DNA from: Prevotellaceae bacterium
GTDB taxonomy: Bacteria > Bacteroidota > Bacteroidia > Bacteroidales > UBA932
Assembly (NCBI GenBank): GCA_031255195.1
Contig: JAIRSZ010000182.1
Location: 1-39,668, forward strand
Direction: 5' to 3'
DNA: 39,668 nucleotides
The notes under the pieces were generated by a model that saw nothing but the letters and a program-made list of their open reading frames with translations, had not been told where the DNA came from and ran no database searches. This document shows positions 1 through 9,732 of this stretch, one piece after another (positions within the stretch are counted from its first letter, which is position 1; each line of letters begins with the position of its first letter). The translations under genes were made by a program, and so were the position numbers.

Positions 1-9
1 ATTCACTTA

Positions 10-1272
10 TTAAGCTGCCCTGCTGTCGAAGGATTGCGAGAGCTTGCTTTGGGCGTACTCTTTGGAGATGTGCAGCTGCGCTTTTGCCTTGCCTCCTTTT
101 TTGCCGTCGCTGTTGCTGGGAAGCTCATACATGGCGTCTATCATGAGCTCCTCGCAGATGGCGCGTAGCCCGCGCGCGCCGAGCTTGTGCTCAATGGCCT
201 TGTCAACAATGTAGTCCAGCACGTCGTCGTCAATGTCGAGCTGGATGTTGTCCAAGTCAAACAGCTTTTTGTACTGCTTCACGATAGCGTTTTGCGGCTC
301 GGTGAGGATTTTGCGCAGGGCGTCCCTGTCGAGTGGGTCGAGGTGGGTAATCACCGGCAGCCGCCCGATGATTTCGGGGATTAGGCCAAAGTGTCGCAGG
401 TCGGCTGGGGCAAGGAACTTGAGCAGCCTGCCCGGGGTAACCCGGCTGCGCTTTTCTGCGGCCTCAAAGCCAATCATGTTGGTGTTGATGCGGCGCGCAA
501 TAATTCTGTCTATTCCCTCGAAAGCGCCTCCGGCAATGAAGAGGATGTCCTTTGTGTTGACGGCTATCATTTTTTGGTCGGGGTGCTTGCGCCCACCCTG
601 CGGAGGAACATTAACCACCGTGCCTTCGAGGAGCTTGAGCAGCGCCTGCTGCACTCCTTCGCCCGACACGTCGCGCGTTATGGAGGGGTTGTCGCTTTTG
701 CGCGAAATCTTGTCAATTTCGTCGATGAAGACAATACCTTTTTCGGCGGCGGCCACGTTGTAGTTGGCCACCTGTAGCAGGCGGGTGAGGATGGTTTCCA
801 CGTCTTCGCCCACGTATCCGGCCTCCGTGAGGACGGTAGCGTCGACAATGGCAAAAGGCACTTTGAGTATGCGTGCAATGGTGCGCGCCAGGAGGGTTTT
901 GCCGGTTCCGGTTTCGCCCACCATGATGATGTTCGACTTGTCCAGCTCCACGTCCTCCGGCAGCGGCTTGCCCAGCCGTATGCGCTTGTAGTGGTTGTAC
1001 ACAGCCACGGAGAGGTACTTCTTAGCCTCGTCCTGCCCGATGACGTACTTGTCGAGAAACTGCTTGATAACCTGCGGCTTAGGCAGGCTCAGCGAGCTTG
1101 CGTTGAAGGTGTCGTGCCGACCTGTCTCCGGCGGGAGGCTATCATCCCCGTTTAGCGCCATGTAGGCATGTTGAACGCACCTGTCGCAGATGGTAACGGA
1201 AGTGCCGCCCTGGATGAGATGCTTTACCTGGTGGGCGGGTCGTCCGCAAAAAGAGCAACGCTTTTCTGCCAT
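10..1272 (-). CDS. clpX: ATP-dependent Clp protease ATP-binding subunit ClpX
   Basis: N-terminal zinc-binding CSFCGRP...CDRC, Walker A GETGTGKT, Walker [18 protein letters not shown]-like sensor region ([10 protein letters not shown]); adjacent to clpP. Confidence 0.97.
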   Translation of the reverse strand: MAEKRCSFCGRPAHQVKHLIQGGTSVTICDRCVQHAYMALNGDDSLPPETGRHDTFNASSLSLPKPQVIKQFLDKYVIGQDEAKKYLSVAVYNHYKRIRLGKPLPEDVELDKSNIIMVGETGTGKTLLARTIARILKVPFAIVDATVLTEAGYVGEDVETILTRLLQVANYNVAAAEKGIVFIDEIDKISRKSDNPSITRDVSGEGVQQALLKLLEGTVVNVPPQGGRKHPDQKMIAVNTKDILFIAGGAFEGIDRIIARRINTNMIGFEAAEKRSRVTPGRLLKFLAPADLRHFGLIPEIIGRLPVITHLDPLDRDALRKILTEPQNAIVKQYKKLFDLDNIQLDIDDDVLDYIVDKAIEHKLGARGLRAICEELMIDAMYELPSNSDGKKGGKAKAQLHISKEYAQSKLSQSFDSRAA

Positions 1273-1277
1273 ATATC

Positions 1278-1955
1278 TTACTTTTTCTTAGCCATTTTTA
1301 CCAAAATATTGTCGATGAGGCCGTAGTCCTTAGCTTCGGCGGCGCTCATCCAGTAGTCTCTGTCGCTATCCTTTTCGATTTGCTTCACGGGTTTGCCCGA
1401 GTGCTGCGCCATAAGGCTGTAGAGCTCGTGCTTGATTTTGATGATTTCCCTTGCGGCGATTTCGATGTCGGCGGCAGTACCCTCAGCGCCGCCCGCAGGC
1501 TGGTGTATCATAATGCGCGAGTGCGGAAGCGCCGTTCGCTTTCCGGGCGCGCCGGCGCAAAGCAGCACAGCGCCCATGGAGGCCGACATGCCGGTGCAGA
1601 TAGTGCCCACGTCGGAGCTAATGAGCTGCATGGTGTCGTAGATGCCCAACCCCGCCGAAACAGAGCCTCCCGGCGTGTTGAGGTACAGGCTGATGTCCTT
1701 GCCGGAATCGTTGTTGGAGTCGAGAAAGAGCAGCTGCGCCTGTATGATGTTGGCCACGTCGTCGTCAATGGGAACGCCAAGAAATACGATGCGCTCCATC
1801 ATCAGGCGCGAGAACACGTCCATGCTGGCTACGTTGAGCTGCCGCTCCTCTATGATGGTGGGGTTGATGTAGCTGCTGTAAATGCTGCTATAGCGGTGCA
1901 GGGTCATGCTGCTAACGCCGACATGTTTTACCGCGTACTTTTGAAAATCATTCAT
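1278..1955 (-). CDS. clpP: ATP-dependent Clp protease proteolytic subunit ClpP
   Basis: [11 protein letters not shown] catalytic Ser and [10 protein letters not shown] catalytic His motifs; upstream of clpX. Confidence 0.97.
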   Translation of the reverse strand: MNDFQKYAVKHVGVSSMTLHRYSSIYSSYINPTIIEERQLNVASMDVFSRLMMERIVFLGVPIDDDVANIIQAQLLFLDSNNDSGKDISLYLNTPGGSVSAGLGIYDTMQLISSDVGTICTGMSASMGAVLLCAGAPGKRTALPHSRIMIHQPAGGAEGTAADIEIAAREIIKIKHELYSLMAQHSGKPVKQIEKDSDRDYWMSAAEAKDYGLIDNILVKMAKKK

Positions 1956-1991
1956 GGAAAAAATATTAAGGATTCAAAAAATGGTCAAAGC

Positions 1992-3347
1992 TTATGCGGG
2001 AGCGTGGAGCTTGTTGAACTGCTCGTTGCTCACCTCCTTGAGCTCAATGGTGGCGGCTTGCCGGGCGTACTCTATCACTCGCGATTCCAAAGCCTGCTCA
2101 ATGATGCGCTTGCGCTCGTCGGGGTCGTTGAGCGAATTCTGCGCAAATTCGGTCAAGCGGTCTTCGTTTATGGTATTAATTCCGTAGTACATGGCAAGCC
2201 GCTGTAGCAGCGTTTTTTTTGCGATGGTCAGCAGGTCGTCTTCCGTAACTTCAATGTTTTGCTGCTGCACGATGTGCTTCGATACGAGCTGCCAGCGCAG
2301 AGTGTCGGCAAAGTGGGGATAGTCAGCCTCAATGCTCTCCTCCGTCAGCGTACCTTTTCTCTCCTCATCCTCCTCGGTGGTTTGCAGCAGCCAGCGCTTC
2401 AGGAAGGCTTCGGGGAGCTCAATGGCTGCTTTTTCTATCAGCACGCTGCGAACGTCAAGGGCAAAGCGGTGTTCGCTCTTATTTGCCAGCTCCCTGCTGA
2501 GGTCGCTTTTTATCTTGTCGGCAAACTCCTCCTCAGTGGTTACCACATCTTTGCCGTACACAGCGTCAAAAAACTCCTGATTAACTTCGGCCTGCTGCAT
2601 GTTCGTAATTTCCCGAACGGTTACCGTAAAAACGGGGTTAATCTCCTCCAGCTGCGCCTTGGGAATTCTAAGGAGCGCAGCGCAGTCGGTATCGTTGACG
2701 AACATATTGCGCACGTTCACCTCTACGGAGTCGTCCACGGAAAGCCCTATCAGCGTCTGCTGCTCGGCCTCAGGAATAACCTTTAGCGAGAGCATGGCTC
2801 GCTCTACGTTAATCCCGTTCTGCCCATCCTGCGCGAGGTCTGCTATCACAAGGAAATCCTTTTCGATGCGCTCTGCGCTCACCGACTTGCCGTAGTACGC
2901 CCGGAAGTAGTCGATGCGGTGTTGCACATCCTCGTCTGTGACGGCAATGGTGTAGCAGGGGATTTGGAAGCTGCTGTCTACGGTCAGGTGCACCTCTGGA
3001 GCCAGGGCTACGTCGTAGATGAACTCAAAATCGCTCTGCGTGTCAATGTCGATGGCAGGATGATTCTTGCCGGGCAGCGGCTCGCCGAGTATGTTCAGGT
3101 TGTTGTCCCGAATGTAGCTGTTAATGCCGTCGGACATTTGCTTGAATACCTCGTTGGCCACAGCCGACTTCAGGTACATTTTTTTTATCATGCCCAGGGG
3201 CACCATACCCGGGCGAAATCCCGGCACTTGCGCTTTCCGGCGGTATGTGCGGAGCGTTGACTCAACATTGCTTTCGTAGTCGGCTTTTTCTACCTTCACG
3301 GTTAGCGTCACGTTAAGCGCATCTATATTTTCTCTTACGATATTCAT
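1992..3347 (-). CDS. tig: Trigger factor (peptidyl-prolyl isomerase/chaperone)
   Basis: RRKAQVPGFRPGMVP N-terminal ribosome-binding region; tig-clpP-clpX order. Confidence 0.92.
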   Translation of the reverse strand: MNIVRENIDALNVTLTVKVEKADYESNVESTLRTYRRKAQVPGFRPGMVPLGMIKKMYLKSAVANEVFKQMSDGINSYIRDNNLNILGEPLPGKNHPAIDIDTQSDFEFIYDVALAPEVHLTVDSSFQIPCYTIAVTDEDVQHRIDYFRAYYGKSVSAERIEKDFLVIADLAQDGQNGINVERAMLSLKVIPEAEQQTLIGLSVDDSVEVNVRNMFVNDTDCAALLRIPKAQLEEINPVFTVTVREITNMQQAEVNQEFFDAVYGKDVVTTEEEFADKIKSDLSRELANKSEHRFALDVRSVLIEKAAIELPEAFLKRWLLQTTEEDEERKGTLTEESIEADYPHFADTLRWQLVSKHIVQQQNIEVTEDDLLTIAKKTLLQRLAMYYGINTINEDRLTEFAQNSLNDPDERKRIIEQALESRVIEYARQAATIELKEVSNEQFNKLHAPA

Positions 3348-3393
3348 TCGGTTCGATAGTTATCCGTTTTTACTTGCTTGCTTAAATGAGCTG

Positions 3394-3424
3394 CAAAGGT
3401 AATATTTTTTGGACAATGCTCAAA
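3394..3424 (-). promoter_or_regulatory. Bacteroidetes-type promoter for tig-clpP-clpX
   Basis: Minus strand TTTG (3424-3421), 19-bp spacer, TACCTTTG (3401-3394). Confidence 0.6.
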
Positions 3425-3528
3425 GTGAAGAGAAGGATAATGCAATTTTGAACTTTAAGTATAGCTAATTAGGAAAAGTTGCGTGTTTTGGGCTGTTGCT
3501 GCGGCGCGGGCGGCAGGGGAGGGTAATA

Positions 3529-4209
3529 CTACAGCATCCCCTCGTCGGCGTAGCTGAAGTAGCCGCTGCCGGCTATGATGACATGGTCGGCCAGCTGGAT
3601 GTTTACTAAGGAGGTAACCTCCTTAATTCTTCTCGTAATGGAGTTGTCCTCTTCGCTGGGTTTGGCAATGCCCGACGGGTGGTTGTGCGCCACGGCTACC
3701 ACCGACGCCAGGTTTTCGATGCAGGGCTTCAGGAGTATGCGCATGTCCACATGCAGGCTGCCTACGCCGCCCTGCGCCACCTTTTGCGCTCCGATGATTT
3801 TGAGGTTTGCGTTGAGCATGAGTACCCATAGCTCCTCGTGCGGCAGGTCTGTCAGCTTGGGTATGAAGTAGCTGGCTATGTCGTGGCTGCACTGTAGCGA
3901 TATGCGCTCCGGCGCGTCGCTCTGCTTGCGCCGCCGCCCCAGCTCCAGCGCGGCTACTATGCCTATGGCCTTGGCCGTGCCAATGCCCTTGACCTGCTGC
4001 AAATCTTTTACGCTTAGCTTGCCCAGGTTGTTGAGGTTGTTGTCGGTGAGGGCGAGCACGCGCTTGGCCACCTCCACCGCCGTTTCATTTTGCGTGCCGG
4101 TGGCAATGAGTATGGCCAGCAGCTCGGCGTCGCTCAGGGCTGCAATGCCCTTTTGCATCAGCTTTTCGCGCGGGCGGTCTTCCTCTGCCCAGCTTTTGAT
4201 GGTAAGCAT
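3529..4209 (-). CDS. radC: RadC family JAB-domain protein
   Basis: HxHPSG metal-binding motif (AVAHNHPSGIAKPS), GIGTAKAIGIVAALELGRR HhH region. Confidence 0.92.
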   Translation of the reverse strand: MLTIKSWAEEDRPREKLMQKGIAALSDAELLAILIATGTQNETAVEVAKRVLALTDNNLNNLGKLSVKDLQQVKGIGTAKAIGIVAALELGRRRKQSDAPERISLQCSHDIASYFIPKLTDLPHEELWVLMLNANLKIIGAQKVAQGGVGSLHVDMRILLKPCIENLASVVAVAHNHPSGIAKPSEEDNSITRRIKEVTSLVNIQLADHVIIAGSGYFSYADEGML

Positions 4210-4292
4210 GGTTTGGATTCAAAAATTTCAGGTTTCAGCGGTTTCCTTTTCCCCCGTCGCCGGTGGCGCAGCAGCGGAAATAAAACATCAAA

Positions 4293-4331
4293 GCAGGCAA
4301 GGCAACCTTTTGAGGAAGCTGCTTTGCCTGC
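4293..4331 (-). terminator. Stem-loop downstream of the aldolase gene
   Basis: GCAGGCAAGGCA (4293-4304) pairs with TGCTTTGCCTGC (4320-4331); T-rich stretch follows on the minus strand. Confidence 0.5.
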
Positions 4332-4360
4332 AAAGCTCAGTATCGGACGGCGTATGCTAA

Positions 4361-5353
4361 CTACGCGCGGTTGTTGCTGCCAAGCACGTTTACAATTTTG
4401 TGCTTGTAGAGCTCCTTTAGCCCGTCGCGTGCCGGTCCCAGGTACTTGCGGGGGTCGAACTCAGAGGGCTTGGTGGCGAATACCTCGCGCACGGCGGCCG
4501 TCATAGCGATGCGCCCGTCGCTGTCGATGTTAATTTTGCACACCGCCGAGGTTGCCGCCCGCCGCAGCTGCTCTTCGGGGATACCCACGGCATCCTTCAT
4601 AGCGCCGCCGTACTTGTTGATCACCGCTATCAGGTCTTGCGGAACGCTCGATGCGCCGTGCAGCACGATGGGGAATCCGGGGATACGCTTTTCTATTGCC
4701 TCCAGAATGTCGAAGCGCAGGGGGGGCGGGATGAGTATGCCCTGCTCGTTGCGCTTGCACTGTTCGGGCTTGAACTTGTTTGCGCCGTGCGAAGTGCCAA
4801 TGGAGATGGCCAACGAGTCTACACCCGTTTTTTTCAGGAAGTCCTCCACCTCTTCGGGCTGGGTGTAGGTGTGGTGCTCGGCGGACACATCGTCCTCTAC
4901 GCCAGCCAGCACGCCCAGCTCGCCCTCCACCGTAACGTCGTACTTGTGGGCGTACTCCACCACCTTTGCGGTGAGCGCCACGTTTTCCTCGTAGGGGTGG
5001 TGCGATCCGTCGATCATCACGCTCGAGAAGCCGTATTCCACGCAGCTCTTGCAGAGCTCAAACGTATCGCCGTGGTCGAGGTGGAGCACAATGGGGATGT
5101 TTAGCCCCAGCTCTTTGGCGTACTCAACAGCTCCCTGCGCCATGTAGCGCAGTAGCGTTTGGTTGGCATACTTGCGGGCGCCGCTCGACACCTGCAGTAT
5201 TACCGGCGACTTTGTTTCGACGCACGCCTGAACAATGGCCTGCAGCTGCTCCATGTTGTTAAAGTTGAAGGCAGGGATGGCGTACTTGCCTTCCATCGCC
5301 TTCTTGAAGATGTCCCTTGAGTTGACAAGGCCTAAGTCTTTGTATGAAACCAT
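4361..5353 (-). CDS. fba: Class II fructose-bisphosphate aldolase
   Basis: HLDHGDTFE, GSHHPYEENV and LHGASS motifs; likely start is MVSYKDLG at 5353, not the first Met of the ORF. Confidence 0.93.
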   Translation of the reverse strand: MVSYKDLGLVNSRDIFKKAMEGKYAIPAFNFNNMEQLQAIVQACVETKSPVILQVSSGARKYANQTLLRYMAQGAVEYAKELGLNIPIVLHLDHGDTFELCKSCVEYGFSSVMIDGSHHPYEENVALTAKVVEYAHKYDVTVEGELGVLAGVEDDVSAEHHTYTQPEEVEDFLKKTGVDSLAISIGTSHGANKFKPEQCKRNEQGILIPPPLRFDILEAIEKRIPGFPIVLHGASSVPQDLIAVINKYGGAMKDAVGIPEEQLRRAATSAVCKINIDSDGRIAMTAAVREVFATKPSEFDPRKYLGPARDGLKELYKHKIVNVLGSNNRA

Positions 5354-5517
5354 ATCGAAAAAAATTAATAAGTTGGAAGAATTAAAAACTCCTGCAAAGG
5401 TAGAAAAATTTTGCAACTACGGCTCACAAAATCAGCAAAAAGATTTTTATGTGCGCGAGCAAACGCCGCGTTGCCGCTGCAATTTTACGGGTTTCCCAGC
5501 CCTGCCGTCGAAAATGC

Positions 5518-5547
5518 TTTGCCTTACGGGAAAAATGCGTATCTTTG
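5518..5547 (+). promoter_or_regulatory. Candidate promoter for the MATE gene
   Basis: TTTG-N18-TATCTTTG (5540-5547); spacer slightly short. Confidence 0.4.
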
Positions 5548-5587
5548 CCACCCCGCGCTTGTTGGGGATTTTTTTATTTGTGAGGTG

Positions 5588-6934
5588 ATGAAGAATTTTA
5601 CACAGGGCAAGATACTCCCGCAGCTCATTTCGCTGGCCTTGCCGATTATGGGCACCGGCCTGGCGCAATTGGCCTACAACTTTGCCGACATATTCTGGGT
5701 GGGGCGGCTGGACAGCAAGGCTGTTGCCGCCGTTTCCATTGCCGGCTTCATTGCGTGGATTACCTTTTCTGTTGCCTGCATTACCAAGGTAGGAGCAGAG
5801 GTGTGCATTGCGCAGGCCATTGGACAGCGAAAAATGGCGACGGCACGCCAGCTGGCGTCGCACGCCATTACCATGTCGACGCTTATATCGGTGGTGACGC
5901 TTACCTTTTTGCTCATATTCATGCGCAGCATTGTGGGGCTGTTTGGTTTGGATGCGGAAATTACCGAGCAGTGCATTGAGTACGTAAAAGTAATGGCCTA
6001 CTGTATGCCCCTGTGGTTTTTTGCCCCCACGTTTTCGGGCATATACAACGCCACGGGGAATAGCCGCACGCCTTTTATAGTGAGCACCATAGCTATTGTA
6101 ATCAACATTGCGCTCGACCCGTTTCTCATTTTCGGCATTGGTTTTTTTCCTGCGCTGGGCGTTCAGGGAGCGGCCATTGCCACCGCCATATCGCTGGTGA
6201 TTGAGTTTCTCATCTTTATGACGCTGCTCCTGCGCCCGTCTACCACTCCCATTGCAGGTTTCCGGTTTTTCACGCCGCTCAAGCGTCGCCTTTCGCTGCG
6301 GCTGCTCAAGGTTGGCGCTCCGGCGTCGCTGCAAAGCGTGCTGTTTGCAACGTTCTCCATGGTGCTCTCCACCATTGCCGCATCGGTAGGGGGGCACGTT
6401 GGGGTGGCGGTGCAGGGGGCAGGCTCGCAGATAGAGTCGCTCTCGTGGATTACGGCCAACGGCGTTGCGACGGCGCTGGGCGCATACATCGGGCAGAACT
6501 ACGGCGCACGGCATCTGGGGCGCGTGGCGAAAAGCTTTACCCTCGGCGTTGGCGTTGTGTCCGTTTACGGCGCGCTGGTGGGCGCGTGCTTCATGCTCTT
6601 TGGGCAGGAGATATTCAGGCTGTTTATTCCCAACGACAGCGTTGTGATTGAGGAGGGCGGACGTTACCTGTACGTCTTTGGCCTGTCGCAGATGTTTTTG
6701 TGCGCCGAGATTGCTGCGAGCGGCGCATTCAACGGGCTGGGCAGGAGCTACTACCCTGCCACCATTACCATTGTGTTCAACGCGCTGCGTATTCCTATGG
6801 CTATTATCCTGTCGCGCTACATGGGGCTTATGGGCGTGTGGTGGGCAATGTGCATCTCCACCGTCATCAAGGGGGTTATACTGTCGGCAACCTTCCCCGT
6901 TTTCATCCGAAAGATAAGGCAGCGGGCAGGCTAA
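5588..6934 (+). CDS. MATE family efflux transporter
   Basis: Multi-TM protein with LPIMGTGLAQLAYNFADIFWVGRLDSKAVAAVS; likely start MKNFTQGK at 5588. Confidence 0.9.
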   Translation: MKNFTQGKILPQLISLALPIMGTGLAQLAYNFADIFWVGRLDSKAVAAVSIAGFIAWITFSVACITKVGAEVCIAQAIGQRKMATARQLASHAITMSTLISVVTLTFLLIFMRSIVGLFGLDAEITEQCIEYVKVMAYCMPLWFFAPTFSGIYNATGNSRTPFIVSTIAIVINIALDPFLIFGIGFFPALGVQGAAIATAISLVIEFLIFMTLLLRPSTTPIAGFRFFTPLKRRLSLRLLKVGAPASLQSVLFATFSMVLSTIAASVGGHVGVAVQGAGSQIESLSWITANGVATALGAYIGQNYGARHLGRVAKSFTLGVGVVSVYGALVGACFMLFGQEIFRLFIPNDSVVIEEGGRYLYVFGLSQMFLCAEIAASGAFNGLGRSYYPATITIVFNALRIPMAIILSRYMGLMGVWWAMCISTVIKGVILSATFPVFIRKIRQRAG

Positions 6935-6986
6935 AAAAATCAGGCTAAAGAATAGGGTGGTGGTGGGTCTCCGGTTTCTGCGGCGT

Positions 6987-7739
6987 TCAGATTTTTTTTC
7001 GGGCGGTGTGGCCATCCTCCTTCAGCGTTTGCACCATGCTGGCGGCGAAGCCTTTTCTTATTTCGCTGGCGTCTTCGTTGCCCGCCACCTTTTCGTACCA
7101 GAACAGCGCCGCATTTTCGTTTCTTTTCAGGATGCTGTCAATGCCAAAATAGTACGCGGCAGCCAGCGCGTACTGAGCGCCTTCGTTGCCGGCCAGCGCA
7201 GCCTTTCGGTACCAGCTTAGCGCTTTGCGTTCGCTTGGGTCTACGCCTATCCCGTACTCGTAGCACAGCCCCACGTGCCACTGCGCGTGCGCAACGCCCT
7301 GCTTGGCCGCTTTTTTGTACCAGTAGGCGGCTAACCTGAAGTTCTTGGGTACGCCTTCGCCCAGCTCGTACATGATGCCCAGCCTCGTTTGCGCTATTTC
7401 GTCGCCCTGCTCGGCCGCCTTTTTCATCCAGTAGAACGCTTGCTTGAAGTTTTCCTTCACGCCCTGACCATTGTAAAAGCACTCGCTCAGGAGAAATTGC
7501 GCTCCGGCGTGACCATCCTTGGCCGCCTGCTTGAGCAGGCGAACGGCAACCGTGTAGTCTCCCTTTTCGTAGCGCTTTGCGCCGTCGTAGAACAGCTTAG
7601 CTGCTTGAGGCTGCTCCTGCTCCTTTCTTGCAAAAATTTTGGAATTTCTTGACTGTAAGTCATTTGAAAATCGTTTTATAGTATAAAACAGCATCATTTT
7701 TTCCACGCACACAAACACAATTAAATGGTTTCCCCTCAT
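6987..7739 (-). CDS. Sel1-like repeat (tetratricopeptide-like) protein
   Basis: Repeated units such as A.FLLSECFYNGQGVKENFKQAFYWMKKAAEQGD and A.TRLGIMYELGEGVPKNFRLAAYWYKKAAKQG. Confidence 0.88.
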   Translation of the reverse strand: MRGNHLIVFVCVEKMMLFYTIKRFSNDLQSRNSKIFARKEQEQPQAAKLFYDGAKRYEKGDYTVAVRLLKQAAKDGHAGAQFLLSECFYNGQGVKENFKQAFYWMKKAAEQGDEIAQTRLGIMYELGEGVPKNFRLAAYWYKKAAKQGVAHAQWHVGLCYEYGIGVDPSERKALSWYRKAALAGNEGAQYALAAAYYFGIDSILKRNENAALFWYEKVAGNEDASEIRKGFAASMVQTLKEDGHTARKKI

Positions 7740-7772
7740 TCAATCCCCAAAATGAGAATTTATAAAAATAAA

Positions 7773-7933
7773 AAAGCGTGGGACTATTAACCTACATGCT
7801 TCTGAGGTCTTAGGATACCATAGGTGCAAATAAGTAAGCCCACGCCGGTTGTGACGTGAGCGTTGAACTACTTACCCTTTGCACCCAATGAAATATCCTA
7901 AGTTTCAGAAGCAAGAATAAAAGCTAACGCTTT
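7773..7933 (-). ncRNA. Structured RNA candidate, 6S-like (closing stem, central bubble, long terminal hairpin)
   Basis: AAAGCGT (7773-7779)/ACGCTTT (7927-7933) closing stem; GCTTCTGA...CTTAGGATA (7798-7817) pairs with TATCCTAAG..TCAGAAGC (7894-7912); GGTGCAAA (7823-7830)/TTTGCACC (7878-7885); GTAAG/CTTAC; CACG/CGTG apical stem. Minus strand preferred because CCCACGC is followed by TTTTTTATTTTTA. Confidence 0.55.
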
Positions 7934-8014
7934 CTATATGAAAAAATTCGTTTTACTACATTCTAAATTTGTCGCTATTGTGAGTTGTTATTAACATGTT
8001 TTCCGCGAGTAATT

Positions 8015-8046
8015 TTGAGCCATGCCCTGTTGAGGACATGGCTCAA
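8015..8046. repeat. 10-bp perfect inverted repeat (stem-loop) in intergenic DNA
   Basis: TTGAGCCATG (8015-8024) / CATGGCTCAA (8037-8046). Confidence 0.7.
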
Positions 8047-8140
8047 TGCCAAATAGAAAAAGCTACATTTCCACCTCTCTTTTAGCCTGTGGAGACTTAC
8101 CTGTTTCAGGCGCACTCTGCCGTGCCGGTTGCCAAATTCC

Positions 8141-8187
8141 CGCAGGGATGCAAGAAAGCAGATGGCATAGCGTGTTGCATCCCTGCG
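8141..8187. repeat. 13-bp perfect inverted repeat in intergenic DNA
   Basis: CGCAGGGATGCAA (8141-8153) / TTGCATCCCTGCG (8175-8187). Confidence 0.75.
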
Positions 8188-8690
8188 AGAATGTATGTTA
8201 TGTGGATAAAAGTGTGGACAAAGATAATGTTTTTTCTTAAAGGTCTATTCATTCCGGCCTGTTGCCGCTACAACAGATTGTATATTCTACATTGTTTAAC
8301 AAAGATCAGTCGACGCGTAGCTTCGCGCCATTTGACCGTTTTATAATGCTAAGCTGCGCTACCAACGCTACTTGCAGGGTACGCCACAGCACATTGTTAT
8401 GCGTGGCTTTCGGCTATGGATATACCATAAAAAGAATTAGTCAAGAAATACGCACTGTTCCGCCTGCGGTGATTTGCAGGCATCGCTCCTGCGGGGTGGG
8501 TAGCTGTGCGCATGGCTGGAGATTTTTTGCTGCGTTGACGGCAGCCTGCTGTTCGTGAATTGCTCTTCAAACCCTACTGATTCACGCCTCCATTCAAGGC
8601 TATTTCAGAAAAAAATTATCCGCAACAATTATACAAATAGCTGATAGCAAGATGTTTGTAGAATAGCCCATGAGAAGTTCAGCAATATTT

Positions 8691-8722
8691 TTTGCCGGTA
8701 TAAAAATTTTTATCTACCTTTG
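8691..8722 (+). promoter_or_regulatory. Bacteroidetes-type promoter for rpsO
   Basis: TTTG (8691-8694)-N20-TACCTTTG (8715-8722), 37 bp before the rpsO ATG. Confidence 0.7.
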
Positions 8723-8758
8723 TGGGCTTTTTAAACAATTTATATCATAAATAATTTC

Positions 8759-9028
8759 ATGTACTTAACAGCAGAAAAAAAGCAGGAAATTTTCGCACAG
8801 TACGGGAAGTCTAATACGGACACAGGCTCGTCAGAAGGCCAGATTGCCCTATTTTCCTACCGTATCAACCACCTTACCAACCACCTGAAATCCCATAAAA
8901 AGGATTTTGGTACGGAGCGTGCGCTCTTAGGTTTGGTAGGCAAGCGGCGCAGGCTGCTTGATTACCTAAAAAAGGTTGATATAGAAAGATATAGAGCAAT
9001 TATTAAGGCGCTCGACTTACGAAAGTAA
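8759..9028 (+). CDS. rpsO: 30S ribosomal protein S15
   Basis: [52 protein letters not shown]. Confidence 0.97.
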   Translation: MYLTAEKKQEIFAQYGKSNTDTGSSEGQIALFSYRINHLTNHLKSHKKDFGTERALLGLVGKRRRLLDYLKKVDIERYRAIIKALDLRK

Positions 9029-9035
9029 ACAGGGG

Positions 9036-9060
9036 AAAGGCAATTGTAGCAATTGCCTTT
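9036..9060 (+). terminator. Rho-independent terminator after rpsO
   Basis: AAAGGCAATTG-tag-CAATTGCCTTT followed by CTTTCTTT. Confidence 0.8.
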
Positions 9061-9153
9061 CTTTCTTTGCTAAGTAAAATGAGTAGCTGTAGTCGCGATT
9101 GTGCTGCTGCTAATGCTGTTGAGCACGCGAAACTTTTTAGAATTAAAAAAACT

Positions 9154-9672
9154 ATGGACTTTAACCAATACCTCCGCCTCATTCCTGATTACCCAAAACA
9201 GGGGATTGTTTTTCAGGATATTACCACACTTTTGGGCAATAGCGAAGTGTTTCACGCTGCCGTGCAGCGCGTGGCCGACCACTACCGCGACAAGGGCATT
9301 ACCAAGGTGGTGGGCATCGAATCGCGCGGATTTATTCTGGGCGCGGCCGTTGCATACGAGCTGGGCGTGGGGTTAGTGCCTATGCGCAAGAAGGGCAAGC
9401 TGCCGTGGAAAACCTACTCGCTGGAGTACTCGCTGGAGTACGGTACAGACACCATCGAAATTCACCAGGACGCACTGAGCGCTACAGACAGGGCGCTCAT
9501 TACCGACGACATTATAGCCACAGGCGGCACTGCCTACGCCTCGCTGGAGCTGGTGCGCAAGTTCAACATCCCCGCAGATAACATTTTTATCTGCTTCCTG
9601 CTCGACATCCACGACGTGCCGGGAAAGGAAAAGGAATTGCTCAAAAAACATGGATATTTTTCGCTGATATGA
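9154..9672 (+). CDS. apt: Adenine phosphoribosyltransferase
   Basis: GIESRGFILGAAVAYELG, PRPP motif ALITDDIIATGGTA; start MDFNQYLRLIPDYPKQG. Confidence 0.95.
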   Translation: MDFNQYLRLIPDYPKQGIVFQDITTLLGNSEVFHAAVQRVADHYRDKGITKVVGIESRGFILGAAVAYELGVGLVPMRKKGKLPWKTYSLEYSLEYGTDTIEIHQDALSATDRALITDDIIATGGTAYASLELVRKFNIPADNIFICFLLDIHDVPGKEKELLKKHGYFSLI

Positions 9673-9732
9673 TTAAATAATAAACCCGCTCTCGTGAAAA
9701 AGCTGAAGCGAGGGCACAAATGAACAAACTAA

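Noticed and set aside
1380-2207. 275-aa plus-strand ORF
   Set aside because: Antisense to clpP and tig, which are strongly supported
5447-7015. 522-aa minus-strand ORF
   Set aside because: Antisense to the well-supported MATE gene; composition (His/Arg/Asn-rich) typical of a shadow ORF
8262-8558. 98-aa ORF in the gene-poor interval
   Set aside because: Cys/Arg-rich low-credibility translation over hairpin-rich DNA; could not be supported as coding
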